The notes: generated from the letters alone by a model not told the origin. Numbered from the stretch's first letter, positions 6,981 to 14,000 are shown. The stretch: 16,360 nucleotides of DNA from Bog-756 sp043784065 (GCA_043784065.1 JAYVYR010000121.1:1-16360), one strand, 5' to 3'. Numbers and translations are program-made.

Positions 6981-8299
6981 GCGTCCTCGACGCCCTGGTC
7001 GACGAGACCGAAGATCCGATGTCGGGTGACACACCCGCCCGCCCGTCCAAGTCAGCCGCCCGTTCACTGGTCGAGCTGGGCCTGGTGGTGGTGTCGGTGG
7101 TGGCGCTGGCTGTGGTCACCCGCCAAGTCGCCCTGTTGGTCGTCGTGGTCTGCCTCATCGTGATGATCATGGTGCACGAGTTGGGCCACTTCCTGGCAGC
7201 CAAGCACGGGAACATGAAGGTCACCGAGTACTTCCTCGGTTTCGGGCCCCGCCTCTGGTCGTTCCGCAGGGGAGAGACCGTCTACGGCGTGAAGGCGTTC
7301 CCCCTCGGTGGCTACGTGAAGATCCCCGGCATGACCAACCTCGAGGTGGTGGACCCCGCCGACGAGGCTCGCACCTACCGCCGCCAGCCCTTCCGGGCCC
7401 GCCTGCTGGTGGCCGCGGCCGGGTCCGCCATGCACTTCCTGATGGCCTTCGTCCTGTTGTGGACCCTGCTCTCCTTTGTTGGTGTGCCGAGCAACACCAA
7501 GGTTGGCGTCAGCCAGGTGTTGGCCGTGGGTGGCAAGCCGGGACCGGCACAGATAGCCGGCCTCCGGCCTGGCGATGTAGTGGTGTCGGCCGACGGCAGG
7601 GCCGTGTCTGGCAACCCCGATGCCCTCATCTCGGCTATCCGGAACCACCCGGGCGAACCATTCAGTTTGGTGGTCACCCGGAACGGCACCCGGCGCGCGA
7701 TGACCGTCACCCCGGTGGACGGTCGCACGGTCCACGAACAGGGAGTTGGTGTCCCGGCCGGTAGGAAGCCCTACGGGGTGATCGGCGTGAGCCTCGGAGC
7801 ACCAACCGAGACTCTGGGCCCAATACAAGGCCTGGCCCACACGGCAACAGGGCTCGTGCGGTACTCGTGGGCTTCAGTCGTAGGCGTAGCCCACCTGTTC
7901 TCGCCGCAGGCCACCGTAGAGCGATTTCAAAATGTGACCAGCGCCAAGGCGGCCAGCCAGTCGGCGGCCAACGGGACCCGAGTCTCGTCGATCGTGGGCG
8001 CCGTCCAGACGGCCACCGACGCCGCCCACGCCGGTGTCGCCTACCTCTTGGGTATCCTGGTGGCCATCAATTTGTTCGTCGGGATCTTCAATCTCTTCCC
8101 GATGCTGCCCCTCGACGGCGGCCACGTGGCCATCGCCATCTACGAGAAGATCCGGACTGGACGCAAGAAGGTCCAGTACCACGCGGACGTGACCAAACTC
8201 CTGCCCTACACCTGGGCCATGGTGGCCATTCTGGGCGTGCTGTTCGCCACGACTCTGCTGACGGACATCCTCCACCCCATGGCCAACCCTTTCGGCTGA
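6977..8299 (+). CDS. rseP: M50 family site-2 metalloprotease (RseP/Rip1 type) with PDZ domain
   Basis: This is an intramembrane zinc protease of the S2P family, which cleaves membrane-anchored regulators such as anti-sigma factors. The product has 440 residues: a short cytoplasmic lead, hydrophobic segments at about 32-66, the zinc motif HELGH at 67-71, GGYVKIPGM at 111-119, a second membrane segment near 142-168, a single PDZ domain at about 175-246 (GLRPGDVVVSADG), and C-terminal NLFPMLPLDGGH (372-383) supplying the third zinc ligand, Asp380. The segment AAGSAMHFL takes the place of the more usual GxxxN motif. The ATG overlaps the dxr stop (ATGA); ATG 7019 is an alternative start. The dxr-protease-ispG order is widespread in actinobacteria. 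The substrate cannot be told from the window. Confidence 0.94.
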   Translation: MSVLDALVDETEDPMSGDTPARPSKSAARSLVELGLVVVSVVALAVVTRQVALLVVVVCLIVMIMVHELGHFLAAKHGNMKVTEYFLGFGPRLWSFRRGETVYGVKAFPLGGYVKIPGMTNLEVVDPADEARTYRRQPFRARLLVAAAGSAMHFLMAFVLLWTLLSFVGVPSNTKVGVSQVLAVGGKPGPAQIAGLRPGDVVVSADGRAVSGNPDALISAIRNHPGEPFSLVVTRNGTRRAMTVTPVDGRTVHEQGVGVPAGRKPYGVIGVSLGAPTETLGPIQGLAHTATGLVRYSWASVVGVAHLFSPQATVERFQNVTSAKAASQSAANGTRVSSIVGAVQTATDAAHAGVAYLLGILVAINLFVGIFNLFPMLPLDGGHVAIAIYEKIRTGRKKVQYHADVTKLLPYTWAMVAILGVLFATTLLTDILHPMANPFG

Positions 8300-8382
8300 T
8301 GTGGTTCATCCGGCGCGCACGGGCAGATGCCCTGGCCGTCGCTGGCCTATGCCACGAGGGCTCCGTTGACCACGTCCCCCGG

Positions 8383-8388
8383 TAGGAT
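8383..8388 (+). promoter_or_regulatory. Probable -10 element (TAGGAT) for a leaderless ispG mRNA
   Basis: TAGGAT lies 7 bases before ATG 8396, the distance expected if transcription starts at or next to the A of the start codon. It sits in the 10-mer CCGGTAGGAT (8379-8388), which recurs exactly at 9689-9698 before proS. There is no usable Shine-Dalgarno site, since GAGGG at 8390-8394 is one base from the ATG. No good -35 is seen; TTGACC at 8366-8371 is only 11 bases upstream. Confidence 0.55.
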
Positions 8389-8395
8389 TGAGGGC

Positions 8396-9640
8396 ATGCC
8401 ACACCCCCGAGGGAGTCTGACCGAGCGACGCCAAACCCGCCGGATTGACGTGGGTGGCGTGGCCATAGGCGGCGGAGCCCCGGTCACCGTCCAGTCGATG
8501 ACCACCACCAAGACGGCCGATGTGGACGGGACGCTGAGCCAGATCTACGCACTGGCCGCGGCTGGCGCCGACATCGTCCGGTGCACCTGCAACGAGGAGG
8601 CGGCCGCAGAAGGGTTGGCTCGCATTGTTCCCCGATCACCGGTGCCGATCATCGCCGACATCCATTTCCACGTAGAGATGGCTTTGGCCGCGCTCGAAGC
8701 CGGTGTGCAGGGGCTGCGACTCAATCCGGGCAATCTGCGGAAGCCCCACGAGATCAAACTGGTCGCCGCCGAGGCAAAAGACCGGGGTGTCCCCATCCGC
8801 ATCGGGGTCAATGCCGGTTCGCTCCACCCAGACCTCTACAAGAAGTACGGCGGAGCAACCCCCGAGGCACTGGTGGAGTCCGCCCGGATGGAGCTCGCCT
8901 ACTTTTCGGAAGTGGGCTTCGACGACGTGAAGATCTCGGTGAAGGCCTCGTCAGTTCCGCTCATGATCGAGTCGTACCGGTTGGCATCGGCGACGTTTGA
9001 CCACCCCCTCCACCTGGGCGTTACCGAGGCGGGTCCACCGCCTGCAGGTCTGCTCAAGGGGACCGCCGGTATCGCCACCTTGCTGGCCGAAGGCATCGGT
9101 GACACCATCCGGTACTCGCTCACCGCCGACCCGGTCGAGGAGGCTCGGGCCGGCCGCCAACTGCTCGAGGCCCTCGGTCTGCGCGAGCGCAAGGGCCTTG
9201 ACCTGATCGCCTGCCCGAGTTGCGGGCGATCGGAAATCGATGTGATCGCCGTGGCCCAAGCCGCCCAGGAGGCACTCGAGAACCGCAACCTCCCGATCCA
9301 GGTGGCCGTCATGGGCTGCGTAGTGAACGGGCCGGGCGAGGCCCGTGAGGCCGACATCGGGATCGCCGCCGGCCGCAAACGAGGTCATCTGTTCATCAAG
9401 GGAAAGATCGTCCGGGTCGTCCCCGAAGCCGAGATGGTCTCGGCGTTAGTCGAGGAGGCCGAACGGCTCGTCGCCGAAGGAGTCGAAGCTCGTCTGGCTG
9501 CTGCGGATGCGGGAGCGGAGGCAGAAGCCGAGGCCGATCGTCGTGATCTGCTGGAGGCCAAGGGCGACGACGCCAACGCCTCGGAAACCAGAGTCGAGCT
9601 GATCCGCAAGCGATTCGGCAACGAGGACGCATCTGACTGA
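8396..9640 (+). CDS. ispG: 4-hydroxy-3-methylbut-2-en-1-yl diphosphate synthase (IspG/GcpE)
   Basis: IspG is the iron-sulfur enzyme of the penultimate MEP-pathway step, reducing methylerythritol cyclodiphosphate to HMBPP. ATG 8396 gives 414 residues starting MPHPRGSLTERRQTRRIDVG; an upstream in-frame ATG at 8327 adds 23 residues unlike the family. Core motifs are PVTVQSMTTTKTADVDGT, IPIIADIHFH-like PVPIIADIHFH, LRLNPGN and RIGVNAGS. The [4Fe-4S] cysteines are C273 and C276 (CPSCGR) and C308, with the catalytic glutamate E315 in GCVVNGPGE. The family core ends near residue 361, and about 53 Ala/Glu/Asp-rich residues follow as an extra tail. The gene lies about 95 bases after the protease with its own probable promoter, and dxr of the same pathway is two genes upstream. 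Confidence 0.96.
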   Translation: MPHPRGSLTERRQTRRIDVGGVAIGGGAPVTVQSMTTTKTADVDGTLSQIYALAAAGADIVRCTCNEEAAAEGLARIVPRSPVPIIADIHFHVEMALAALEAGVQGLRLNPGNLRKPHEIKLVAAEAKDRGVPIRIGVNAGSLHPDLYKKYGGATPEALVESARMELAYFSEVGFDDVKISVKASSVPLMIESYRLASATFDHPLHLGVTEAGPPPAGLLKGTAGIATLLAEGIGDTIRYSLTADPVEEARAGRQLLEALGLRERKGLDLIACPSCGRSEIDVIAVAQAAQEALENRNLPIQVAVMGCVVNGPGEAREADIGIAAGRKRGHLFIKGKIVRVVPEAEMVSALVEEAERLVAEGVEARLAAADAGAEAEAEADRRDLLEAKGDDANASETRVELIRKRFGNEDASD

Positions 9641-9692
9641 GCGTCGGCTACCTTCGGCCTCATTCCCATCCGGAGTGCGGACGGGTGGCCGG

Positions 9693-9698
9693 TAGGAT
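9693..9698 (+). promoter_or_regulatory. Probable -10 element (TAGGAT) for a leaderless proS mRNA
   Basis: TAGGAT ends 8 bases before ATG 9707 and lies in the same 10-mer CCGGTAGGAT (9689-9698) found before ispG. No Shine-Dalgarno sequence separates it from the ATG. There is no recognisable -35 hexamer. A second in-frame ATG at 9713 would make the leader six bases long. Confidence 0.5.
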
Positions 9699-9706
9699 CT
9701 TCGCTC

Positions 9707-11413
9707 ATGCGCATGTCCCGCCTCCTCGTCCGCACCCTGAGAGAGGCCCCGGCCGACGCCGAGGTGGCCAGCCACCAGCTCCTGGTGCGGGGCGGGTTCA
9801 TCCGCCGGTTGGCTTCAGGCGTCTACACGTTCCTACCCCTTGGGCTCCGGGTCCTTCACCGCATCGAGTCCGTGATCCGCCAGGAACTCGACGCTGCCGG
9901 CTGCCAGGAACTGCTTCTGCCGGCCCTGCACCCACTTGAATTGTGGGAGGAGAGTGGCCGAGCCGAACTGTTCGGAAGCGACGCCCTGCCGGCCATGCAG
10001 GTCAAGGGCCGTGGTGGCTCGTTCGTGCTCGGACCCACCCACGAGGAGGTCGTCACTGTGACGGTGGGCGCTGAGATCGACTCCTACCGCCAGCTGCCCC
10101 TGACCGTGTATCAGATCCAGGTCAAGTTCCGTGACGAGGCCCGACCCCGGTTCGGGCTACTGCGAACCCGCGAACTGATCATGGCCGACGCCTACTCGTT
10201 CGATGTCGACAAGGACGCCATGCAGTCCTCGTACGGCATCGTGTTCGACGCCTACCTCCGGATCTTCGCCCGCCTCGGCCTGGATGTGTCACCGGTAGAA
10301 GCCGAGTCAGGTGCTATCGGTGGGGAGGTCAACCATGAATTCATGGTTCCTTCTCCGGTCGGCGAGGACCACTTCGTCCGGTGCGTGGCCTGCGGCTATG
10401 CCGCCAACGTGGAGGCCGCCGCCCGTGGTGGATTCGGCGAAATCTTGCCGGTCGTGGCGGGTGCTGCGGCGATGGTTGAGCACCACACCCCTGGCCGCCC
10501 CGGAATCGCCGAGGTAGTGACCTTCTTCGACGACCCGGGTGTCACCGGCGCCGACATGCTGAAGAGCCTCGCCGTGGTCGATGAATCCGGCCGTCCGGTC
10601 CTGGTGTTGTTGTCCGGCGACCGTGAAGCCCGGCTGCCCACCGGCTGGCGCCTGTTCGAAGAGACGGAGTTCGCCGCCCATCCGGCCATGGTGAAGGGCT
10701 ACATCGGGCCGATGGACGCGCAAGGTGCCGGATTCACTGTTGTGGCCGACCTGGGCGTGACCAGGCCGGGGCCTTGGATCGTGGGGGCCAACAAAGCCGA
10801 CCACCACGTCAGCGGGGTCCTGCTGGGCCGAGACTTCACCGTCGACGAGTGGGGGTCCTTCGCTCAAGTGGAGACCGGCGACTCCTGTCCGCGCTGCGGT
10901 CAGAAGGTGGACCTAGTCCGATCCGTCGAAGCCGCTCACACGTTCCAGTTGGGGACCAAGTATTCCAGCGTGATGACGGGCGCTTCATTCGTGACCGAAG
11001 ACGGCGTCGAGGCCGTCTTCTCGATGGGCTGCTACGGCATGGGGGTGTCCCGGTTGATGGCCGTGGTGGCCGAGGAGTTCCACGACGACAAGGGGCTGCA
11101 GTGGCCGGAGGCTCTGGCGCCGTTCCAGGTCCACTTGCTGTCGCTCGGGGCCGGCCGCTCCCTCGAGGTGGCCGAGGCCGCCGACAGCCTCCACGACCGG
11201 CTTGAGGCTGCCGGGATCGAGGTCCTCTACGACGACCGTGACGTGTCGCCCGGAGTCAAGTTCGCCGATGCCGATCTACTTGGGATTCCCGTCCGTTTGG
11301 TCGTCGGGGCCAAGGGCGTGGCCCGTGGGATCGTGGAGCGGCGGTCACGGATCGACGGAAGTGAGCGGGAGGCGGATCTGGACGGACCCGTGGGGGCGCT
11401 ACTCAGCTTCTGA
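9707..11413 (+). CDS. proS: Prolyl-tRNA synthetase, bacterial type with editing insertion
   Basis: ProRS charges tRNA-Pro with proline in the cytoplasm. The 568 residues match the bacterial (E. coli-like, about 572 residue) form. The class II catalytic core shows motif 1 around residues 35-65, the GPTHEE signature at 109-114, motif 2 KFRDEARPRFGLLRTRELIM (140-159) and motif 3 GCYGMGVSRL (441-450). Between motifs 2 and 3 lies the INS editing domain, about 225-408, which removes alanine mischarged on tRNA-Pro. It is flanked here by CxxC pairs C226/C229 and C394/C397. FQLGTKYS (413-420) leads into motif 3, and the C-terminal anticodon-binding domain begins near 470 with FQVHLLSLG and includes EVLYDDRDVSPGVKFADADL. 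Start ATG 9707 follows a probable -10 element. ispG is 66 bases upstream. Confidence 0.97.
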   Translation: MRMSRLLVRTLREAPADAEVASHQLLVRGGFIRRLASGVYTFLPLGLRVLHRIESVIRQELDAAGCQELLLPALHPLELWEESGRAELFGSDALPAMQVKGRGGSFVLGPTHEEVVTVTVGAEIDSYRQLPLTVYQIQVKFRDEARPRFGLLRTRELIMADAYSFDVDKDAMQSSYGIVFDAYLRIFARLGLDVSPVEAESGAIGGEVNHEFMVPSPVGEDHFVRCVACGYAANVEAAARGGFGEILPVVAGAAAMVEHHTPGRPGIAEVVTFFDDPGVTGADMLKSLAVVDESGRPVLVLLSGDREARLPTGWRLFEETEFAAHPAMVKGYIGPMDAQGAGFTVVADLGVTRPGPWIVGANKADHHVSGVLLGRDFTVDEWGSFAQVETGDSCPRCGQKVDLVRSVEAAHTFQLGTKYSSVMTGASFVTEDGVEAVFSMGCYGMGVSRLMAVVAEEFHDDKGLQWPEALAPFQVHLLSLGAGRSLEVAEAADSLHDRLEAAGIEVLYDDRDVSPGVKFADADLLGIPVRLVVGAKGVARGIVERRSRIDGSEREADLDGPVGALLSF

Positions 11414-11430
11414 ATGGGGCCGGCAAGGGA

Positions 11431-11457
11431 TCTGAAGGCCACGCTGCCTCCTTCAGA
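11431..11457 (+). terminator. Stem-loop after proS, possible weak terminator
   Basis: TCTGAAGG (11431-11438) and CCTTCAGA (11450-11457) form a perfect eight-pair stem with an 11-base loop, starting 17 bases after the proS stop. There is no T run after it, so it is either a U-less actinobacterial-style terminator, an RNA 3'-end stabiliser, or chance. Confidence 0.4.
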
Positions 11458-11516
11458 ACAACGGCGTGGGTTCGCGGACTGCCTGGTCAGGGGTCCCGGA
11501 GGCGTGCCTGGACTGC

Positions 11517-11522
11517 TATGCT
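11517..11522 (+). promoter_or_regulatory. Possible -10 element (TATGCT) of the rimP-nusA-infB operon
   Basis: TATGCT matches the TAnnnT pattern at five of six positions of TATAAT-type elements in the key places (TA at 1-2, T at 6). It lies in the proS-rimP gap, 43 bases before the terminator stem at 11565. No -35 match is found 16-18 bases upstream. If used, it would give a leader RNA that runs into that terminator before reaching rimP. Confidence 0.4.
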
Positions 11523-11564
11523 GATCAGCCTGCGGTTCAGTTGGAGTGTAGTGACGCTGACGAG

Positions 11565-11594
11565 GCGTGGGCGGCCAGCCCACGCTTTTGTTTT
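11565..11594 (+). terminator. Strong intrinsic terminator or attenuator in the proS-rimP gap
   Basis: GCGTGGGC (11565-11572) pairs perfectly with GCCCACGC (11578-11585) around a five-base GGCCA loop, and is followed by TTTTGTTTT (11586-11594). This is the clearest Rho-independent terminator in the window. It could end the proS transcript about 150 bases after its stop, or attenuate a transcript starting near 11528 before rimP-nusA. About 120 bases remain between it and the rimP start. Confidence 0.85.
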
Positions 11595-11638
11595 GGTCGA
11601 AAACACCCCCTTCGGAGTGCGCAGCGCAGGTCAGGACC

Positions 11639-11657
11639 CCCGGGTCGCTGGCCCGGG
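11639..11657 (+). promoter_or_regulatory. GC-rich hairpin in the rimP leader
   Basis: CCCGGGTC (11639-11646) can pair with GGCCCGGG (11650-11657) with one G-U pair and a three-base loop. It lies between the terminator and the rimP ribosome binding site (GAGG at 11702-11705, eight bases before ATG). It has no T run. The remainder of the gap, 11658-11701, shows no further clear signal. Confidence 0.35.
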
Positions 11658-11713
11658 ACCAGCAACGATAAGTCCGATAGCAGACGAACCCACCGGGAAG
11701 TGAGGCAGCGCAG

Positions 11714-12307
11714 ATGGTCGAAGATCTCTTCGCCGTGCTCCAACCCGCCGTGCTGGCGGCCAACCTCGAACTGGTGGACGTCGAGATGAAGGCGGGCGTC
11801 CTTCAGGTGACCGTCGACCGCGAGGGTGGGGTCGATCTCGAAGCGCTCACCGACGCCAACCGGGCCGTTTCAACCCTGCTCGACGAGTTGGATCCTATCC
11901 CGGGCCGCTACTCGCTCGAGGTTTCGAGCCCCGGGATCGAACGCCCACTGCGGACCCCGGCTCACTTCACCAAAGCCGGCGGGGCCACGGTGACGGTCAA
12001 GACCCGCCCGCAGGTTCCAGGTGAGCGTCGAATTCAGGGCATCCTGCTCGCTTCTGATGATGAAGGCTTCACGTTGGATGTCGACGGGTCCGAAGAACCT
12101 ATCCGGTTGGCCTACAGCGACATCGACCGAGCCCGCACCGTTTTCGTGTGGGGCGGGCAGGACACTCCAGGTAACCCGACGGGCAAGAAATCCGGCCACG
12201 TGAAGGCGGCGGCGAGGGGCTCAACCCTCAAGGACCAGAACAGTCCGACTCAGAAGAACGCAACACCGAATAAGACGCAGAAGAGGAAGCAGGTCGTGAA
12301 CCCATGA
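11714..12307 (+). CDS. rimP: Ribosome maturation factor RimP
   Basis: RimP helps assemble the 30S subunit, acting early around S12 and the 16S central pseudoknot region. The ATG at 11714 follows GTGAGG (11700-11705) by eight bases. The 197 residues contain the N-terminal alpha/beta domain (LELVDVEMKAGVLQVTVDR, then the LEALTDANRAVSTLLDE helix), the signature YSLEVSSPGIERPLRT (66-81), and a C-terminal SH3-like domain to about residue 147. Residues 150-197 are a polar, basic, Lys/Asn/Thr/Gln-rich tail beyond the usual end. The stop overlaps the nusA start (ATGA), as expected for the conserved rimP-nusA pair. Confidence 0.95.
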   Translation: MVEDLFAVLQPAVLAANLELVDVEMKAGVLQVTVDREGGVDLEALTDANRAVSTLLDELDPIPGRYSLEVSSPGIERPLRTPAHFTKAGGATVTVKTRPQVPGERRIQGILLASDDEGFTLDVDGSEEPIRLAYSDIDRARTVFVWGGQDTPGNPTGKKSGHVKAAARGSTLKDQNSPTQKNATPNKTQKRKQVVNP

Positions 12308-13641
12308 GCAAGCCGAACTTCGAGTTCCTCGACGCACTCGGCCAGATCGCCCGCGACAAAGGGATCTCCGTCGAGACATTGCTCGACGCCCTGGCCAACG
12401 CCCTGGTTGCCGCCTACAAGCGGATGCCGGACTCGGCTGAGGAGGCCGTTGTCACCATCGACCCGGATTCGGGCGAGATCCGGGTCTACGGCCAGGAACT
12501 CGACGAGGACGGCAATGTCATTCGTGAGTGGGACGACACTCCGGACGACTTCGGCCGCATTGCCGCCCAGACGGCCAAGCAGGTCATCCTCCAGCGCATC
12601 CGCGAGGTCGAGCGCGACCTCAAGTATGAGGAGTACGCAGGCCGCGAGGGCGACATTGTCACCGGGATCGTCCAGCAGACGGACAACCGCTACACCTTGC
12701 TCGATCTGGGCAAGGTCGAGGCACTGTTGCCTCAGGCCGAGCAGGTCTCCTACGAGCGCTACGAGCACGGCGCTCGTCTGAAGGCGTACATCGTCGAGGT
12801 CCGCAAGACGACCAAGGGTCCTCAGATCGTGGTCAGCCGGAGCCATCCTGGCCTGATCAAGCGGCTATTCGAACTCGAGGTCCCGGAGATCTCCTCCGGT
12901 GCCGTAGAGATCAAGGCCGCCGCCCGCGAGCCGGGCCACCGCACCAAGATCGCCGTATGGTCGAACGACCCCAACGTGGACCCGGTCGGGGCTTGCGTCG
13001 GAGCCCGGGGGTCCCGAGTGCGCATGGTCACCAACGAACTCCGCGGCGAGCGGGTCGACGTGGTGCCCTACTCCGATGATCCGGTCGAGTTGATCCAGTC
13101 TGCCTTGGCCCCGGCTCGGGTTCGAGAGGTCCGCCTCGATGATGAGTCGGGCACGGCCACGGTCATCGTCAGCGACTATCAGCTGTCGCTGGCCATCGGC
13201 AAGGAAGGCCAAAATGCCCGCCTGGCCGCTCGTCTTACCGGATGGCGGATCGACATCAAGAGCGAGACCCAGTTGGCCGAGGAAGAATCAGGCTACGCCG
13301 GCGAGGAATGGGCCGAAGGTGAGTGGATCCAGAACGAGGCGGGTGAGATGGTCTGGCAGCCCGCCGAGGGCGGCTCGGCCGTATCTGCTACCGAATGGGC
13401 CGAGGGCGCTGATGGCGCCGACGAGGTCTCTGGTGTCGAGGATGCTCCCGGCGTTGATCAAGCTGCCGACGTCACCTCGGACGGGGTCGTCGAGGTCTCC
13501 GCAGATGCTCTGCCAGATGGGGCTGCTATCGAAAAGAGCGGCGAGGAGACCGATCCGACCGGCGCCGATGCAATGGAGGCAGCCACGGGCGCCCCGGACG
13601 CCGACGGGCATGTAGCTCCGACCGGGGAGGGTCCGGCATAG
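12304..13641 (+). CDS. nusA: Transcription termination/antitermination factor NusA
   Basis: NusA binds RNA polymerase and nascent RNA, promoting pausing, intrinsic termination or antitermination. The 445 residues comprise the polymerase-binding N-terminal domain (about 1-110, with FEFLDALGQIARDKGIS), an S1 domain (about 113-180, REGDIVTGIVQQ to PQIVVSRS), KH1 (about 200-275, VGACVGARGSRVRMVTNEL) and KH2 (about 277-325, YQLSLAIGKEGQNARLAARL). Residues 325-445 are strongly acidic, Glu/Asp/Ala/Gly-rich and probably disordered, replacing the C-terminal repeats of E. coli. A short Trp-containing stretch (EEWAEGEWIQ, MVWQPAEG, EWAEGADG) opens this tail. The start overlaps the rimP stop, and the stop TAG appears to overlap the start of ylxR. 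Confidence 0.97.
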   Translation: MSKPNFEFLDALGQIARDKGISVETLLDALANALVAAYKRMPDSAEEAVVTIDPDSGEIRVYGQELDEDGNVIREWDDTPDDFGRIAAQTAKQVILQRIREVERDLKYEEYAGREGDIVTGIVQQTDNRYTLLDLGKVEALLPQAEQVSYERYEHGARLKAYIVEVRKTTKGPQIVVSRSHPGLIKRLFELEVPEISSGAVEIKAAAREPGHRTKIAVWSNDPNVDPVGACVGARGSRVRMVTNELRGERVDVVPYSDDPVELIQSALAPARVREVRLDDESGTATVIVSDYQLSLAIGKEGQNARLAARLTGWRIDIKSETQLAEEESGYAGEEWAEGEWIQNEAGEMVWQPAEGGSAVSATEWAEGADGADEVSGVEDAPGVDQAADVTSDGVVEVSADALPDGAAIEKSGEETDPTGADAMEAATGAPDADGHVAPTGEGPA

Positions 13642-13931
13642 GCCCTCGACGGACCTGTATCGGGTGCCGCCGGAATGGTCCGGCCGACACCATGGTGCGG
13701 GTGGTGCGGCTCGGCGACGGTTCGCTGACCCCAGGGCGGACGTTGCCTGGGCGAGGTGCCTGGTTGTGCCGGAACTCGACGACCTGTGTTGATCTGGCCG
13801 TCAAGCGCCGGGCCTTCGAACGGGCGCTTCGGGGCCCGATCGGAGTCGGGGTGGTCGACGACCTGCGTCGGGCGCTCGAAGGAACCGCTGAACCAACCGG
13901 CCGTGAGGGCTCGGAGAGTCCAGCGTCGTGA
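13638..13931 (+). CDS. ylxR: YlxR (DUF448) RNA-binding protein with an apparent AUA start codon
   Basis: YlxR is a small nucleic-acid-binding protein encoded between nusA and infB in many bacteria, recently linked to RNase P control in Bacillus. The frame ending TGA 13929-13931 carries the family hallmarks RTCIGCRR (C7, C10), GRGAWLC at 38-44 with C50, and the KRRAFERALRG helix. The first ATG in frame, 13692, would remove RTCIGCRR. Reading back, no ATG, GTG, TTG or CTG occurs in frame for at least 150 bases before the RTCIGC codons. The best candidate is ATA 13638, read as MGPRRTCIGC: it overlaps the nusA TAG and has GGAGG (13626-13630) seven bases upstream. That gives 97 residues, the usual size. 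The gene identity is secure; the start codon is an inference. Confidence 0.88.
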   Translation: MGPRRTCIGCRRNGPADTMVRVVRLGDGSLTPGRTLPGRGAWLCRNSTTCVDLAVKRRAFERALRGPIGVGVVDDLRRALEGTAEPTGREGSESPAS

Positions 13932-13952
13932 TGTGCGAAGATAGAGGGTCGT

Positions 13953-13994
13953 ATGTGCGCTTTGGCACCTACGACATCGATGGAAGGGCAGTAA
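13953..13994 (+). promoter_or_regulatory. Short leader reading frame just before infB
   Basis: The 69-base ylxR-infB gap contains ATG 13953, opening a 13-codon frame (MCALAPTTSMEGQ) that ends at TAA 13992-13994, six bases before the infB TTG and in the same frame. A nested ATG at 13980 gives only MEGQ. The purine-rich GGAAGGG (13982-13988) inside it is the only ribosome binding site available to infB, at about 12 bases. Translation of this mini-frame could couple to infB, or it may be chance. No promoter is convincing here. Confidence 0.25.
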
Positions 13995-14000
13995 CAGCCG

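Noticed and set aside
8327..8395. Upstream ATG start for ispG
   Set aside because: The 23 added residues are unlike IspG N-termini and the probable promoter TAGGAT would lie within the coding region.
11529..11564. tRNA-like stretch (GGTTCAGTTGGAG) in the rimP leader
   Set aside because: It resembles a D-arm in a few bases only; there is no acceptor pairing, anticodon arm or T-arm within tRNA distance.
11518..11703. 61-codon plus-strand frame in the proS-rimP gap
   Set aside because: It runs through the strong terminator stem and T run, has no ribosome binding site and no family resemblance.
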